From the NCBI RefSeq assembly GCF_000372465.1, contig NZ_AQUZ01000007.1, forward strand, positions 199,809 through 263,808: 64,000 nucleotides of DNA. The letters are read 5' to 3'. Position numbers and translations under genes: made by a program. Position 1 is the first letter of the stretch. Each line of letters begins with the position of its first letter. This DNA comes from Kribbella catacumbae DSM 19601 (lineage in GTDB: Bacteria; Actinomycetota; Actinomycetes; Propionibacteriales; Kribbellaceae). This document shows positions 26,499 through 33,901 of this stretch, one piece after another. Below the pieces are notes generated by a model, which had not been told where the DNA came from, made no database searches, and was given only the letters and a program-made list of their open reading frames with translations.

Positions 26499-26966
26499 CT
26501 ACCGCTTGGCCAACCTCTCGGCCGCGCTCTCACCGCGGCTGTTCACCGGTACGACGCCCGCGACCTTGCCGAGGCCGATCAGTGGCATGTTGCCGTAGAT
26601 CGTTTCGGTGTGGCCGGCCGGTACGACGTACGTCTCGTGCCAGATGCCGACGTTGTTGCTCTGGTAGGCGTATTTGAAGAAGTTCGTCCAGGCCGGTCGG
26701 TGGGTGCGCTGCGGGTCGTTCGCGAACGCCTGCAACTTCTCGACGGACTCCCAGTACTGGACCATCGTCACGCCGCGAAAGGTCGGGAAGGTGCGGAAGC
26801 TGAGCAGCCCGCTCTCGGGATCCGTGCTCAGTTCCCGCAGCATCGGGCCCATCGCCTTCGACACCGGGAGCCACTGCCGCCAGGCGCGCAGTTTGTTCAC
26901 CCGGAATCCGATCAGGAAGACCACCAGGTCTTTGTCGTACGCCGCGGTCTGCCGTCCCTCGATCAT
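26499..26966 (-). CDS. DUF4188 protein (monooxygenase-like fold)
   Basis: The 155-residue protein begins with YDKDLVVFLIGFRVNKLRAW and has SFRTFPTFRGVTMVQYWES and NNVGIWHETYVVPAGHTETI, the pattern of the DUF4188 family, which is thought to be related to dimeric alpha-beta-barrel monooxygenases and haem-type aldoxime dehydratases. It is first in a two-gene unit with the MFS transporter and is divergent from a MerR gene, 73 bp start to start. Together they may process and expel a small toxic molecule. Confidence 0.82.
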   Translation of the reverse strand: MIEGRQTAAYDKDLVVFLIGFRVNKLRAWRQWLPVSKAMGPMLRELSTDPESGLLSFRTFPTFRGVTMVQYWESVEKLQAFANDPQRTHRPAWTNFFKYAYQSNNVGIWHETYVVPAGHTETIYGNMPLIGLGKVAGVVPVNSRGESAAERLAKR

Positions 26967-27000
26967 CAGCTCTCCCTTTGGATAGTTCAGCTACCCAATA

Positions 27001-27021
27001 TTGGAAAGTGATACTCTCCAA
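27001..27021. promoter_or_regulatory. MerR-type operator
   Basis: TTGGAAAGT and ACTCTCCAA (8 of 9 complementary) flank GAT, making a 21-bp dyad midway between the divergent DUF4188 and MerR genes. The position suits a MerR regulator that controls both directions. Confidence 0.6.
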
Positions 27022-27039
27022 AAGTCAAGAGGAGGCGCG

Positions 27040-27687
27040 ATGTGGATCGCAGAGCTGTCCCAGCGGACCGAGGTCCCGGTGGCGACGATCAAGTACTACC
27101 TGCGCGAGGGCTTGCTCGAGCCCGGCGAGTCGGTCGGTGCCACCAGATCCCGGTACGACGAATCGCACATCCGCCGGCTCCGGCTGATCCGGGCGCTGGT
27201 CGAGTCGGGCGGGTTGTCGCTGGCTCGCGTGCGCAGCGTGCTCGCCGAGGTGGACGAGGAGTCCCACGAACTGCACGAGGTACTGGGCGCGGTTCATGGC
27301 GCGCTGATCCCGAATGACCTCACGGCGACTGACGAGTCGCGCCGGCGGGTCGATGCCCTCGTCGCGCAGTACGGCTGGCTCGTCTACTCCGAATCCCAGG
27401 ACCGCGTCCTGCTGGCCGCATCCCTCGACGCTCTGGAGAAGGTCGGCTACCACCTCGACGATGACCTCCTGGAGGCCTACGCCTCAGCTGCCGCCCAGGT
27501 CGCCGACGCAGAGGTCAGCCATCTCCCGTCAGGCGACCGCCAGCAAACGGTCGAAGACACCGTGGTCGTCACCGCTCTAGGCGGTCCAGTCCTGTTGGCC
27601 CTGCGCCGCCTAGCCCAGCAAGACGCCTCAGCGCGCCGCTATGGGATCTCGCCTACCACCGCCGCGTGCGCAGTACAGGCTGAATGA
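27040..27687 (+). CDS. MerR-family transcriptional regulator
   Basis: ATG 27040 has a strong AGAGGAGG ribosome site; the frame upstream crosses the operator. The 215-residue protein opens with the MerR winged helix (IAELSQRTEVPVATIKYYLREG, then a GLLEPG wing) and a dimerisation helix. The C-terminal 130 residues are helical with no Cys-rich metal site, so the inducer is probably organic. It likely regulates the divergent DUF4188-MFS pair and itself. Confidence 0.9.
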   Translation: MWIAELSQRTEVPVATIKYYLREGLLEPGESVGATRSRYDESHIRRLRLIRALVESGGLSLARVRSVLAEVDEESHELHEVLGAVHGALIPNDLTATDESRRRVDALVAQYGWLVYSESQDRVLLAASLDALEKVGYHLDDDLLEAYASAAAQVADAEVSHLPSGDRQQTVEDTVVVTALGGPVLLALRRLAQQDASARRYGISPTTAACAVQAE

Positions 27688-27699
27688 CCGCCTGGCAGG

Positions 27700-28647
27700 T
27701 CAGCCGGCGGCGCGGGCGGCCTGGCGTTCCAGCAGGCGGGTGCGCTGCTCGACGAAGCGGCTGGCCTGGGCGTCGAGGGCGGTCATGAACTCGGCCAGCT
27801 CGTCGCGCGCTTTCGCGCCGTCGCCGCTCAGGTCCTCGCGCTCGAAGACCTTCCACATCCGCAGGATCGGCGCGACCACCTCGTCGTGGTGCAGCCGCAG
27901 GTCGTAGATGCCGGCCTTCGCGATCGTCACCGAGTTCCGGGCGAACCCCTCCATGGTGGCGCCCGGCATCGAGAAGTCGCGGACCTCGTTGACGACCGCG
28001 CGCATCGTCTCGTTCGGCGCCGACTCGAACGCGGCGGCGACCAGGTTGCGGTAGAAGATCATGTGCAGGTTCTCGTCGGTGGCGATCCGGGCCAGCAACT
28101 GGTCCGCGATCGGGCAGCCGGTCGCCTTGCCGGTGTTGCGGTGCGAGACGCGGGTGGCCAGCTCCTGGAAGCTGACATAGGCGATCGCCTCGAGCATGTT
28201 CTTGTCGACCTCGTGCCCGGCGGTCATGTGCGCCATCCGGGCGACCTCGAGCTCGACCGGGTCGACGCCGCGGGTGACCACCAGGTAGTCGCGCAGCGCG
28301 ATCCCGTGCCGGCCTTCCTCCGCGGTCCAGCGCCCGACCCAGGTGCCCCACGCACCGTCGAGACCGAACTGGGTGGCGATCTCCCGGTGGTACGACGGCA
28401 GGTTGTCCTCGGTCAGCAGGTTGGTGATCATCGCGACCTTGGCGACCGGATCGAGCCGGGACTGCTCCGGCGACCAGTCCTCACCACCCAGGAAGGCGAA
28501 GTCGCGGCCCTCGCTCCACGGCACGTAGTCGTGCGGGTTCCAGTCTTTGGTGATGGCCAGGTGCCGCTCGAGATTCTCCTCGACGACGGGCTCCAGCTCA
28601 TGCAGCAGATTCGTCACCAGCTTGTCGGTCACCGTGGTCTCCTTCAT
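27700..28647 (-). CDS. Acyl-ACP desaturase (DesA-like)
   Basis: The 315-residue product belongs to the soluble di-iron acyl-ACP desaturases: the metal-binding EEGRH (about residue 109) and DENLH (about 189) are present, with the remaining helix ligands in the expected order. These enzymes insert a double bond in acyl-ACP using O2 and electrons from ferredoxin. Mycobacterial DesA1/DesA2 are relatives. It stands alone, ahead of which lies a symmetric 31-bp dyad, so it is probably under TetR-type lipid-responsive control from a distant gene. Confidence 0.92.
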   Translation of the reverse strand: MKETTVTDKLVTNLLHELEPVVEENLERHLAITKDWNPHDYVPWSEGRDFAFLGGEDWSPEQSRLDPVAKVAMITNLLTEDNLPSYHREIATQFGLDGAWGTWVGRWTAEEGRHGIALRDYLVVTRGVDPVELEVARMAHMTAGHEVDKNMLEAIAYVSFQELATRVSHRNTGKATGCPIADQLLARIATDENLHMIFYRNLVAAAFESAPNETMRAVVNEVRDFSMPGATMEGFARNSVTIAKAGIYDLRLHHDEVVAPILRMWKVFEREDLSGDGAKARDELAEFMTALDAQASRFVEQRTRLLERQAARAAG

Positions 28648-28663
28648 GGGCGGCTCCCCCCAC

Positions 28664-28694
28664 CCTACGGCACCGTAAGTTACGCAACCGTAGG
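28664..28694. promoter_or_regulatory. Nested 31-bp dyad upstream of the desaturase
   Basis: An outer pair CCTACGG/CCGTAGG and an inner pair CGTAA/TTACG share one centre at 28679, each separated by 3 nt. It lies 17 bp upstream of the desaturase ATG. The double symmetry suggests a repressor that binds as a pair of dimers. Confidence 0.7.
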
Positions 28695-28741
28695 TTCAGA
28701 GCACCCTGTCGAATCGCCGGCACCTGCTCCGACGTAGGGGT

Positions 28742-29092
28742 ATGGACACCAATCACCCAGCCTGGATCGACATCACCGCCAAGGACGCCGACGCCTCCCG
28801 CGCCTTCTACGCCCAGCTGTTCGGTTGGCGCCTGCAGGTCATCGAATCGCTCAACTACGCCCTGATCGACCCGGACGACGGGACTCTCCCCGGCGGCATC
28901 GGTCAGCAGGACGAGACTCGCCCGGCCGGCGTCGTCACCTACTTCTCGGTCCCCGACCTGGACGCATCCCTCGCCCGTGCCGAGGAGCTCGGCGCCAAGA
29001 CAGCGGTCCCGCCCTGGGAAGTCCCCGGCCTGGGGCGGATGGCCGTCTTCCTCGACCCGGACGGCAACCGCATCGGCCTCTGGCAGGACTAA
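28742..29092 (+). CDS. VOC-fold protein (glyoxalase/bleomycin-resistance superfamily)
   Basis: The 116-residue protein has a single VOC unit: PAWIDITAKDADASRAFY at the start, LFGWRLQ, and the closing MAVFLDPDGNRIGLWQ. Metal-ligand candidates are present at the strand ends, but the substrate cannot be told. The stop overlaps that of the converging hydrolase by 3-4 bp. Confidence 0.85.
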   Translation: MDTNHPAWIDITAKDADASRAFYAQLFGWRLQVIESLNYALIDPDDGTLPGGIGQQDETRPAGVVTYFSVPDLDASLARAEELGAKTAVPPWEVPGLGRMAVFLDPDGNRIGLWQD

Positions 29093-29739
29093 CCAGCCTG
29101 TACTGCGAGGCGGTACCGCTCGAGGAGGTCGGCCAGTTCGACCGGGTGACCCAGCATCGGGAAGTGCCCGCCGGGCATTTCGTCCGGTGCGAACCCGAGT
29201 CGGTCGGTGGTCAGCTTGCGCAGGTAGTCAGGCGGGAACAGGAGATCGTCGGTGGCGATCACCGCTCGCGTCGGTGCGTCCGGCCAGTGCTCGAACAGGG
29301 CGGGGTCACCCATCGGCCGTCCGGCCTGCTCTCGCAGTTGCCGTCTTGCTTCCGCGGCGAGCTCCGCCGGAAGGTCGTGGAAGAAGGTGTCCACGTCCTC
29401 GTCGCCGTTCCAGTCGTACGACGTGTTGTCCCAGTAGTCGCTCACTGCCTCTCCCGGCGGAGGGACCATCGCCGCCACGAGGACCACCAGCTCCACCGGC
29501 AGCCGTTCGCACACAGCCGGCGCGGTGAAGCCGCCGAGCGAATGGGCCACCACGACCAGGTCGGTGCGCTGACCGACTGCGGTGACCACTGCATCGCAGT
29601 ACGCGCTGAGGCCGGCGGACTCGTCGTCACAGGGGAGATCGACGGCGATGACCTCTTGCCCGCGCCCCTGCAGTTCGGCGGTCAGCAGGTGCCAGTGCCA
29701 GGGCGTGCAGCCGGCGCCGGGAATCAGTACGTATGTCAC
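29089..29739 (-). CDS. Alpha/beta hydrolase, esterase/hydroxynitrile-lyase type
   Basis: The 216-residue protein begins TYVLIPGAGCTPWHW (oxyanion region), has the nucleophile elbow AHSLGG (Ser about 78), an Asp in ATDDLLFPP, and His in GGHFPM near the end. The short cap and length match the plant-like methyl-salicylate esterase/hydroxynitrile lyase group common in actinomycetes. Substrate unknown. Its start is only 22 bp from that of the divergent thioesterase gene. Confidence 0.88.
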   Translation of the reverse strand: MTYVLIPGAGCTPWHWHLLTAELQGRGQEVIAVDLPCDDESAGLSAYCDAVVTAVGQRTDLVVVAHSLGGFTAPAVCERLPVELVVLVAAMVPPPGEAVSDYWDNTSYDWNGDEDVDTFFHDLPAELAAEARRQLREQAGRPMGDPALFEHWPDAPTRAVIATDDLLFPPDYLRKLTTDRLGFAPDEMPGGHFPMLGHPVELADLLERYRLAVQAG

Positions 29740-29761
29740 ACCCGCACCCTATGGTGGGCGG

Positions 29762-30178
29762 ATGGATCGGAGCTCCTACCCGCATTTCCTCGCGATCAGT
29801 ACGCGATGGAAGGACAACGACGTCTACGGTCATCTGAACAACGTCGAGTACTACAGCTTCTTCGACACGGTGATCAACGACTTCCTGATCCGCGCCGGTG
29901 GGCTCGATATCCATCGCGGGGACGTGATCGGGCTGTGCGTGGAGTCGCAGTGCACCTTCAAGCAGTCGCTCGCGTTCCCCGATCCGGTCGACGCCGGACT
30001 GCGGGTGGCGAAGGTCGGCAACTCCAGCGTGAGCTACGAGATCGGGCTGTTCCGGAGTGGCTCCGCGGAGCCCGCCGCGACCGGGCGGTTCGTGCATGTC
30101 TTCGTGGATCGCGAGAACCGCCGCCCGGTCCCGCTGCCCGACAGCATCCGTACTGCGCTGGAAGGGATCGCCGGATGA
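29762..30178 (+). CDS. Acyl-CoA thioesterase (hotdog fold)
   Basis: The 138-residue protein has the 4HBT pattern RWKDNDVYGHLNNVEYYSFF, with the catalytic Asp in DNDVYGH, and later strands typical of the single hotdog domain. It would hydrolyse acyl-CoA. The stop overlaps the next ATG (ATGA), so it is translationally coupled to the alcohol dehydrogenase, perhaps releasing an acid or maintaining free CoA in one pathway. Confidence 0.88.
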   Translation: MDRSSYPHFLAISTRWKDNDVYGHLNNVEYYSFFDTVINDFLIRAGGLDIHRGDVIGLCVESQCTFKQSLAFPDPVDAGLRVAKVGNSSVSYEIGLFRSGSAEPAATGRFVHVFVDRENRRPVPLPDSIRTALEGIAG

Positions 30179-31383
30179 TCGTGCGAGGCGCCGTACTGCG
30201 GGAGATGGGCCTGCCGAGCCCGTACGCCGAATCGCGGCCGCTCCGGATCGAGGAGGTCGAGCTCGCGCCGCCGGGGCCCGGTGAGTTGCTCGTCCGGATC
30301 CGCGCTGCCGGGCTGTGTCACTCGGATCTGTCGGTGATCGACGGGTCGCGGCCACGGGTGATGCCGATGCTGCTCGGGCACGAGGCGACCGGCGAGGTGG
30401 TGCGGTCGGAGGCGCCCGGGTTCGCGGCCGGTGACACGGTCGGCTTCGCCTTCGTCCCCGCTTGCGGTACCTGCGGACCTTGCGCAGAAGGCCGCGCGGC
30501 CCTGTGCGAGCCGGGCGCAGCAGCCAACACGGCCGGCACTCTCCTCTCGGGCGAACGCCGACTGAGCATCCCGCCTGCGGCCCAGACCAACAGCACCTCG
30601 CCCACGGGCGAGACGACCTCCACTTCGCCCATGGGCGGGACCGCCAGCACTTCGCCCTCCGGCGAGCGTCGCTTGCACCACCACTTGGGTGTTTCTGGCT
30701 TTGCCGATCATGCGGTCGTCTCGGCGCGGTCCGCGGTGAAGATCGACCCGGGGTTGCCGCCGGAGATCGCCGCGCTCTTCGGTTGCGCCGTGATGACCGG
30801 CGTCGGTGCCGTGGTCAACACCGCGCGCGTCCAGGCAGGACAGAGCGCGGTCGTCTTCGGCCTCGGCGGCGTCGGGTTGTCAGCGTTGCTCGGAGCCGCG
30901 CTGGTCGGTGCACACCCGCTCGTCGCGGTGGACGTAGTACCGGAGAAGCTTTCCCTCGCCCTCGAGTTGGGTGCCACTCACGCGATTGATGCCCGAGGCA
31001 ACGATGTCGTCGAGCAGGTGCGCGAGGCAACCGGTGGTGGTGCCCACTACGCCTTCGAGACCGTCGGCAGCGCCGCAGTACTGGGCCAGGCCTACGCCGC
31101 GACCCGCCGCGGCGGAACCACCATCACGGTCGGTCTACCGCATCCGTCGCAGACACTGAGCATCCCGGCCGTCAGCCTGGTCGCCGAAGAGCGAACGCTC
31201 AAAGGCTCCTACCTGGGATCAGCCATCCCCAGCCGCGACATCCCCCGCTACATAGCGCTCTACCAGGCGGGCCGCCTGCCGGTCGACCGCTTGCTGACCT
31301 CAACGGTCCGCCTGGAGAACCTCAACGAAGCCTTCGACGTCCTCGCTGCAGGCACGTCCATCCGCCAAGTCCTGCTCGTCTAG
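30175..31383 (+). CDS. Zinc-dependent alcohol dehydrogenase with repeat-expanded loop
   Basis: The 402-residue MDR enzyme has catalytic-zinc ligands in GLCHSD and GHE, structural zinc Cys in CGTCGPCAEGRAALC, and the NAD site GLGGVGLSALLG. Family members of this class III/formaldehyde-like group are usually about 365 residues. The excess lies after the structural zinc lobe (about residues 120-160): three 9-residue units STSPxGExx between two copies of SGERRL. The insertion is in frame, and the rest of the protein appears intact. It is coupled to the thioesterase gene. Confidence 0.9.
   Translation: MIVRGAVLREMGLPSPYAESRPLRIEEVELAPPGPGELLVRIRAAGLCHSDLSVIDGSRPRVMPMLLGHEATGEVVRSEAPGFAAGDTVGFAFVPACGTCGPCAEGRAALCEPGAAANTAGTLLSGERRLSIPPAAQTNSTSPTGETTSTSPMGGTASTSPSGERRLHHHLGVSGFADHAVVSARSAVKIDPGLPPEIAALFGCAVMTGVGAVVNTARVQAGQSAVVFGLGGVGLSALLGAALVGAHPLVAVDVVPEKLSLALELGATHAIDARGNDVVEQVREATGGGAHYAFETVGSAAVLGQAYAATRRGGTTITVGLPHPSQTLSIPAVSLVAEERTLKGSYLGSAIPSRDIPRYIALYQAGRLPVDRLLTSTVRLENLNEAFDVLAAGTSIRQVLLV
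30591..30671 (+). repeat. 27-nt minisatellite, three units, inside the ADH gene
   Basis: Three imperfect 27-nt units begin at 30591, 30618 and 30645, each coding nine residues and each containing a GC-rich dyad such as CTCGCCC-AC-GGGCGAG. The flanking SGERRL codons are duplicated but differ in third positions, so the event is not recent. Confidence 0.75.
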
Positions 31384-32015
31384 TCGGTCGAGAAGGTAGA
31401 GCTGCCGTCTTCGATCGCTGCGGTGCCGGTCTGGAACGGAGTCGGCGTCAGCGCGGAGTACGTGGCTCCAGTGCTGGTAACGCGGCTCTCGACCAGCTTG
31501 AACCCGTACGCCGGCGCGTCCTCGGTGAACAGCCGCTTGCCGCTGCCGACCGCGACCGGGAAGGTCAGCAGCCGGTACTCGTCGATCAGGCCGGCCTGGT
31601 GCAGCGTGCGGGCCAGAGCACAGGAGCCGTGGATCTGCAGTTCGCCGCCTGGCTTGGCCTTCAGCTCCTCGACCTGCTTGACGACATCTCCGGTGAGCGC
31701 GGTGCTGTCATTCCAGACCGGCGCCAGCGGCGTGGAGGTAGCGACGTACTTCGGCAGGTTGTTGAGCCCGCTGGCCGTGTTGCTGCCGTCGTCGATCTGC
31801 GACCAGTAGGACTCCATCATCGTGTACGTCGTCCGGCCGAGCAGGATGGCGCCCGCCTTGGCGAACCAGCCCTCGACGATCTCGCCCATCACCTCGTCGC
31901 CGTACGGAATCAGCCAGCCGCCGCGGTCGAAGCCGCCGCTGCGGTCCTCCTCGAAGCCGCCGGGGCCCTGCATGACGCCGTCGAGGCTGAGGAAGGTGTG
32001 AAGGGTGAGTTTCAT
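31380..32015 (-). CDS. Dihydrofolate reductase family (RibD C-terminal-like) protein
   Basis: ATG 32015 begins MKLTLHTFLSLDGVMQGPGG, the standard opening. The 211-residue protein has GAILLGRTTYTMM and ELQIHGSCALARTL, as in the RibD-C/DHFR-like reductases that bind NADPH. The actual substrate of these small actinobacterial proteins is not known. Its last bases overlap the end of the converging ADH gene by 4 bp. Confidence 0.88.
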   Translation of the reverse strand: MKLTLHTFLSLDGVMQGPGGFEEDRSGGFDRGGWLIPYGDEVMGEIVEGWFAKAGAILLGRTTYTMMESYWSQIDDGSNTASGLNNLPKYVATSTPLAPVWNDSTALTGDVVKQVEELKAKPGGELQIHGSCALARTLHQAGLIDEYRLLTFPVAVGSGKRLFTEDAPAYGFKLVESRVTSTGATYSALTPTPFQTGTAAIEDGSSTFSTD

Positions 32016-32112
32016 GGGTTTCTCCGTTCGTCGCCCGGTACTCCGGGGTGTGGTCGTGCTGACCTTTCGACGACGCGTCGGGTGGGCTCCGGTGAATTCG
32101 ACATTCTGGGCC

Positions 32113-32132
32113 GGTGTGATCCACATCACACC
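32113..32132. promoter_or_regulatory. CRP-type binding site
   Basis: GGTGTGAT-CCAC-ATCACACC is a perfect 20-bp dyad containing TGTGA-N6-TCACA, the consensus of CRP/Rv3676/GlxR-type cAMP regulators. It sits in the 326-bp intergenic region between the DHFR-like gene and the protease gene. A TATACA hexamer lies at 32207-32212, so the site would be about 80 bp upstream of that promoter. The rest of this gap is a leader of about 130 nt with small GC hairpins and no gene. Confidence 0.8.
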
Positions 32133-32341
32133 AAGCCGCTGCTGTGTCAGTGAGTCGGGAGAGGCGCGGAGGCGGTTCTGGAGAACGTAAATTCCTCGGA
32201 AAAATGTATACAGGGCGGCAACCGATGGGGCACTCTACGCAAAGTGTGCGTACGCGCACGACAAGTGAGGCAGGACGGCTTCTCACCGCCGCCGGCGTCA
32301 TCGCCGAGGAGCCGCCCAGGAGTCCCTGAGGAGGACCCCAG

Positions 32342-33784
32342 ATGCACAGCAGGTTCCGCCGAACCGGTGCGCTAGTAGGCACCGGTGCCGTTCTGTTCGG
32401 AGCGCTGGCCGTCGTGGCCGGCAACCAGGCAGACGCCCAACAGGGTCCGTCCCCGGCCCCGTTAGACACACTGCTCGGAGAGCAGCTCCAGGGTAAAGCC
32501 GCCCTGGGCAAGCTCCAGCCGCGACTCGCCGAACTGGCCGAGCGCAACGGCATCGCCGAGCAGCAGCTGCAGCGGATCCTGGCCACCGACAAGACCAGCT
32601 GGCTGGACAAGGACGGCAAGCTCTTCTACGCCGAGCCGGTCGCCACCGCCAAGCAGCGGTCGGCCACCGCCAAGTCCCCGCAGTTCGCCACGAAGGCCGT
32701 CGCCGCCGCGACCGGTCCCGCCTTTGAGCTGCACAGCAAGGCCGGCTCGAACCGGGTGATCTACCTGGACTTCGACGGGCACACGATCACCGGCACTGCC
32801 TGGAACAATGGCAAGCCGTCCACCGTGAACGTCACGCCGTACGACACCGACGGCAACACCAGCAACTGGAGCACGACCGAGCAGAACGTGGTCCGTGACG
32901 TGTGGGCCCGCGTCGCCGAGGACTACGCGCCGTTCGACGTCGACGTGACGACGCAGGCGCCGCCCGCGGCGGCCATCACGCGGTCCGGTTCGTCAGACCA
33001 GCAGTACGGCACTCGCGTCCTGATCGACCCGACCACCTGGTACCAGTCCGGCTGCGGCTGTGGCGGTGTCGCCTACGTTGGTGTCTACGACAACACTTCG
33101 CAGCACTCGTACTACCAGCCTGCCCTCGTCTTCACGAAGGGCGTCGGTACCGGCGCGAAGAACATCGCCGAGGCCGCGTCGCACGAGGCCGGTCACAACC
33201 TGGGACTCAGCCACGACGGCACCGCCTCGGTCGGCTACTACACCGGCCACGGCGCCTGGGCGCCGATCATGGGCGTCGGCTACTCCAAGGCGATCAGCCA
33301 GTGGAGCAAGGGCGAGTACTCCGGCGCCAACAACAAGGAAGACGACTTCACGGTCGTCGGCCAGAACGGCCTGGCCCTGCGCGCCGACGAGCACGGCAAC
33401 GGCACCTCCGACGCGACCGCCCTCACGCTGGGTACCGCGGTCAACGGGGTCTACGCCAGTGACTCGGACGTCGATACCTTCCGGATCGACCTGTCGGCCG
33501 GCACCTTCACCTTCGCGGCCAACGCGGCGGCCTCCGGTGCCGACCTGGACATCAGGCTCCAGCTGCTCAACTCCGCAGGCACAGTCGTCGCCACCGCGGA
33601 CCCGGCCGCCGGCCAGTCCAACTCGGGTACGCCGACCGGCCTGAGCGCCAGCATCAACCGCCAGGTCACGGCGGGCCGCTACTACCTCCGCGTCGAGAAC
33701 GTCGGCTACGGCAACCCGCTGAACACCGGCTACTCCACCTACGGAAGCCGCGGCGGCTACTCAGTCCGCGTCACCGCCGGCTAG
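32342..33784 (+). CDS. Secreted metzincin-like protease, first tandem copy
   Basis: ATG follows TGAGGAGG closely. The 480-residue protein has a Sec signal (about 1-32), a pro-region (about 35-130), a metalloprotease domain with HEAGHNLGLSH (His281, 285, 291) and the Met-turn IMGVGY, and a C-terminal PPC-like beta domain (about 365-480) with DVDTFRIDL and YYLRVENVGYG. The HExxHxxGxxH pattern binds zinc. A Cys pair GCGCG precedes the active site. It likely degrades protein outside the cell. It and the next gene are about 70 percent alike by eye. Confidence 0.9.
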   Translation: MHSRFRRTGALVGTGAVLFGALAVVAGNQADAQQGPSPAPLDTLLGEQLQGKAALGKLQPRLAELAERNGIAEQQLQRILATDKTSWLDKDGKLFYAEPVATAKQRSATAKSPQFATKAVAAATGPAFELHSKAGSNRVIYLDFDGHTITGTAWNNGKPSTVNVTPYDTDGNTSNWSTTEQNVVRDVWARVAEDYAPFDVDVTTQAPPAAAITRSGSSDQQYGTRVLIDPTTWYQSGCGCGGVAYVGVYDNTSQHSYYQPALVFTKGVGTGAKNIAEAASHEAGHNLGLSHDGTASVGYYTGHGAWAPIMGVGYSKAISQWSKGEYSGANNKEDDFTVVGQNGLALRADEHGNGTSDATALTLGTAVNGVYASDSDVDTFRIDLSAGTFTFAANAAASGADLDIRLQLLNSAGTVVATADPAAGQSNSGTPTGLSASINRQVTAGRYYLRVENVGYGNPLNTGYSTYGSRGGYSVRVTAG

Positions 33785-33796
33785 CAGAACCGTGTC

Positions 33797-33837
33797 CCGG
33801 GACATGTGGTCGCGCTCGCTCCGACCACATGTCCCGG
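33797..33837 (+). terminator. Hairpin between the two protease genes
   Basis: A 16-bp perfect stem (CCGGGACATGTGGTCG with its complement at 33822-33837) has a 9-nt loop, and CGTG/CACG extends it outward. There is no T-run, but the position 12 bp after the first protease stop suggests termination or 3'-end protection. Confidence 0.6.
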
Positions 33838-33901
33838 CGCACGTCACGGGGGAAACACCAGAGCACGAACTTCTGGGGGGAATCCTTGAGGAGGATTCCA
33901 G

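Noticed and set aside
28825..30174. A long in-frame N-terminal extension of the alcohol dehydrogenase
   Set aside because: It passes through the VOC, hydrolase and thioesterase genes; the true start is ATG 30175, coupled to the thioesterase stop.
32212..32341. Riboswitch in the protease leader
   Set aside because: The leader has small hairpins (GTGTGCG/CGCGCAC) but no match I can make to the ydaO or other known riboswitch cores.
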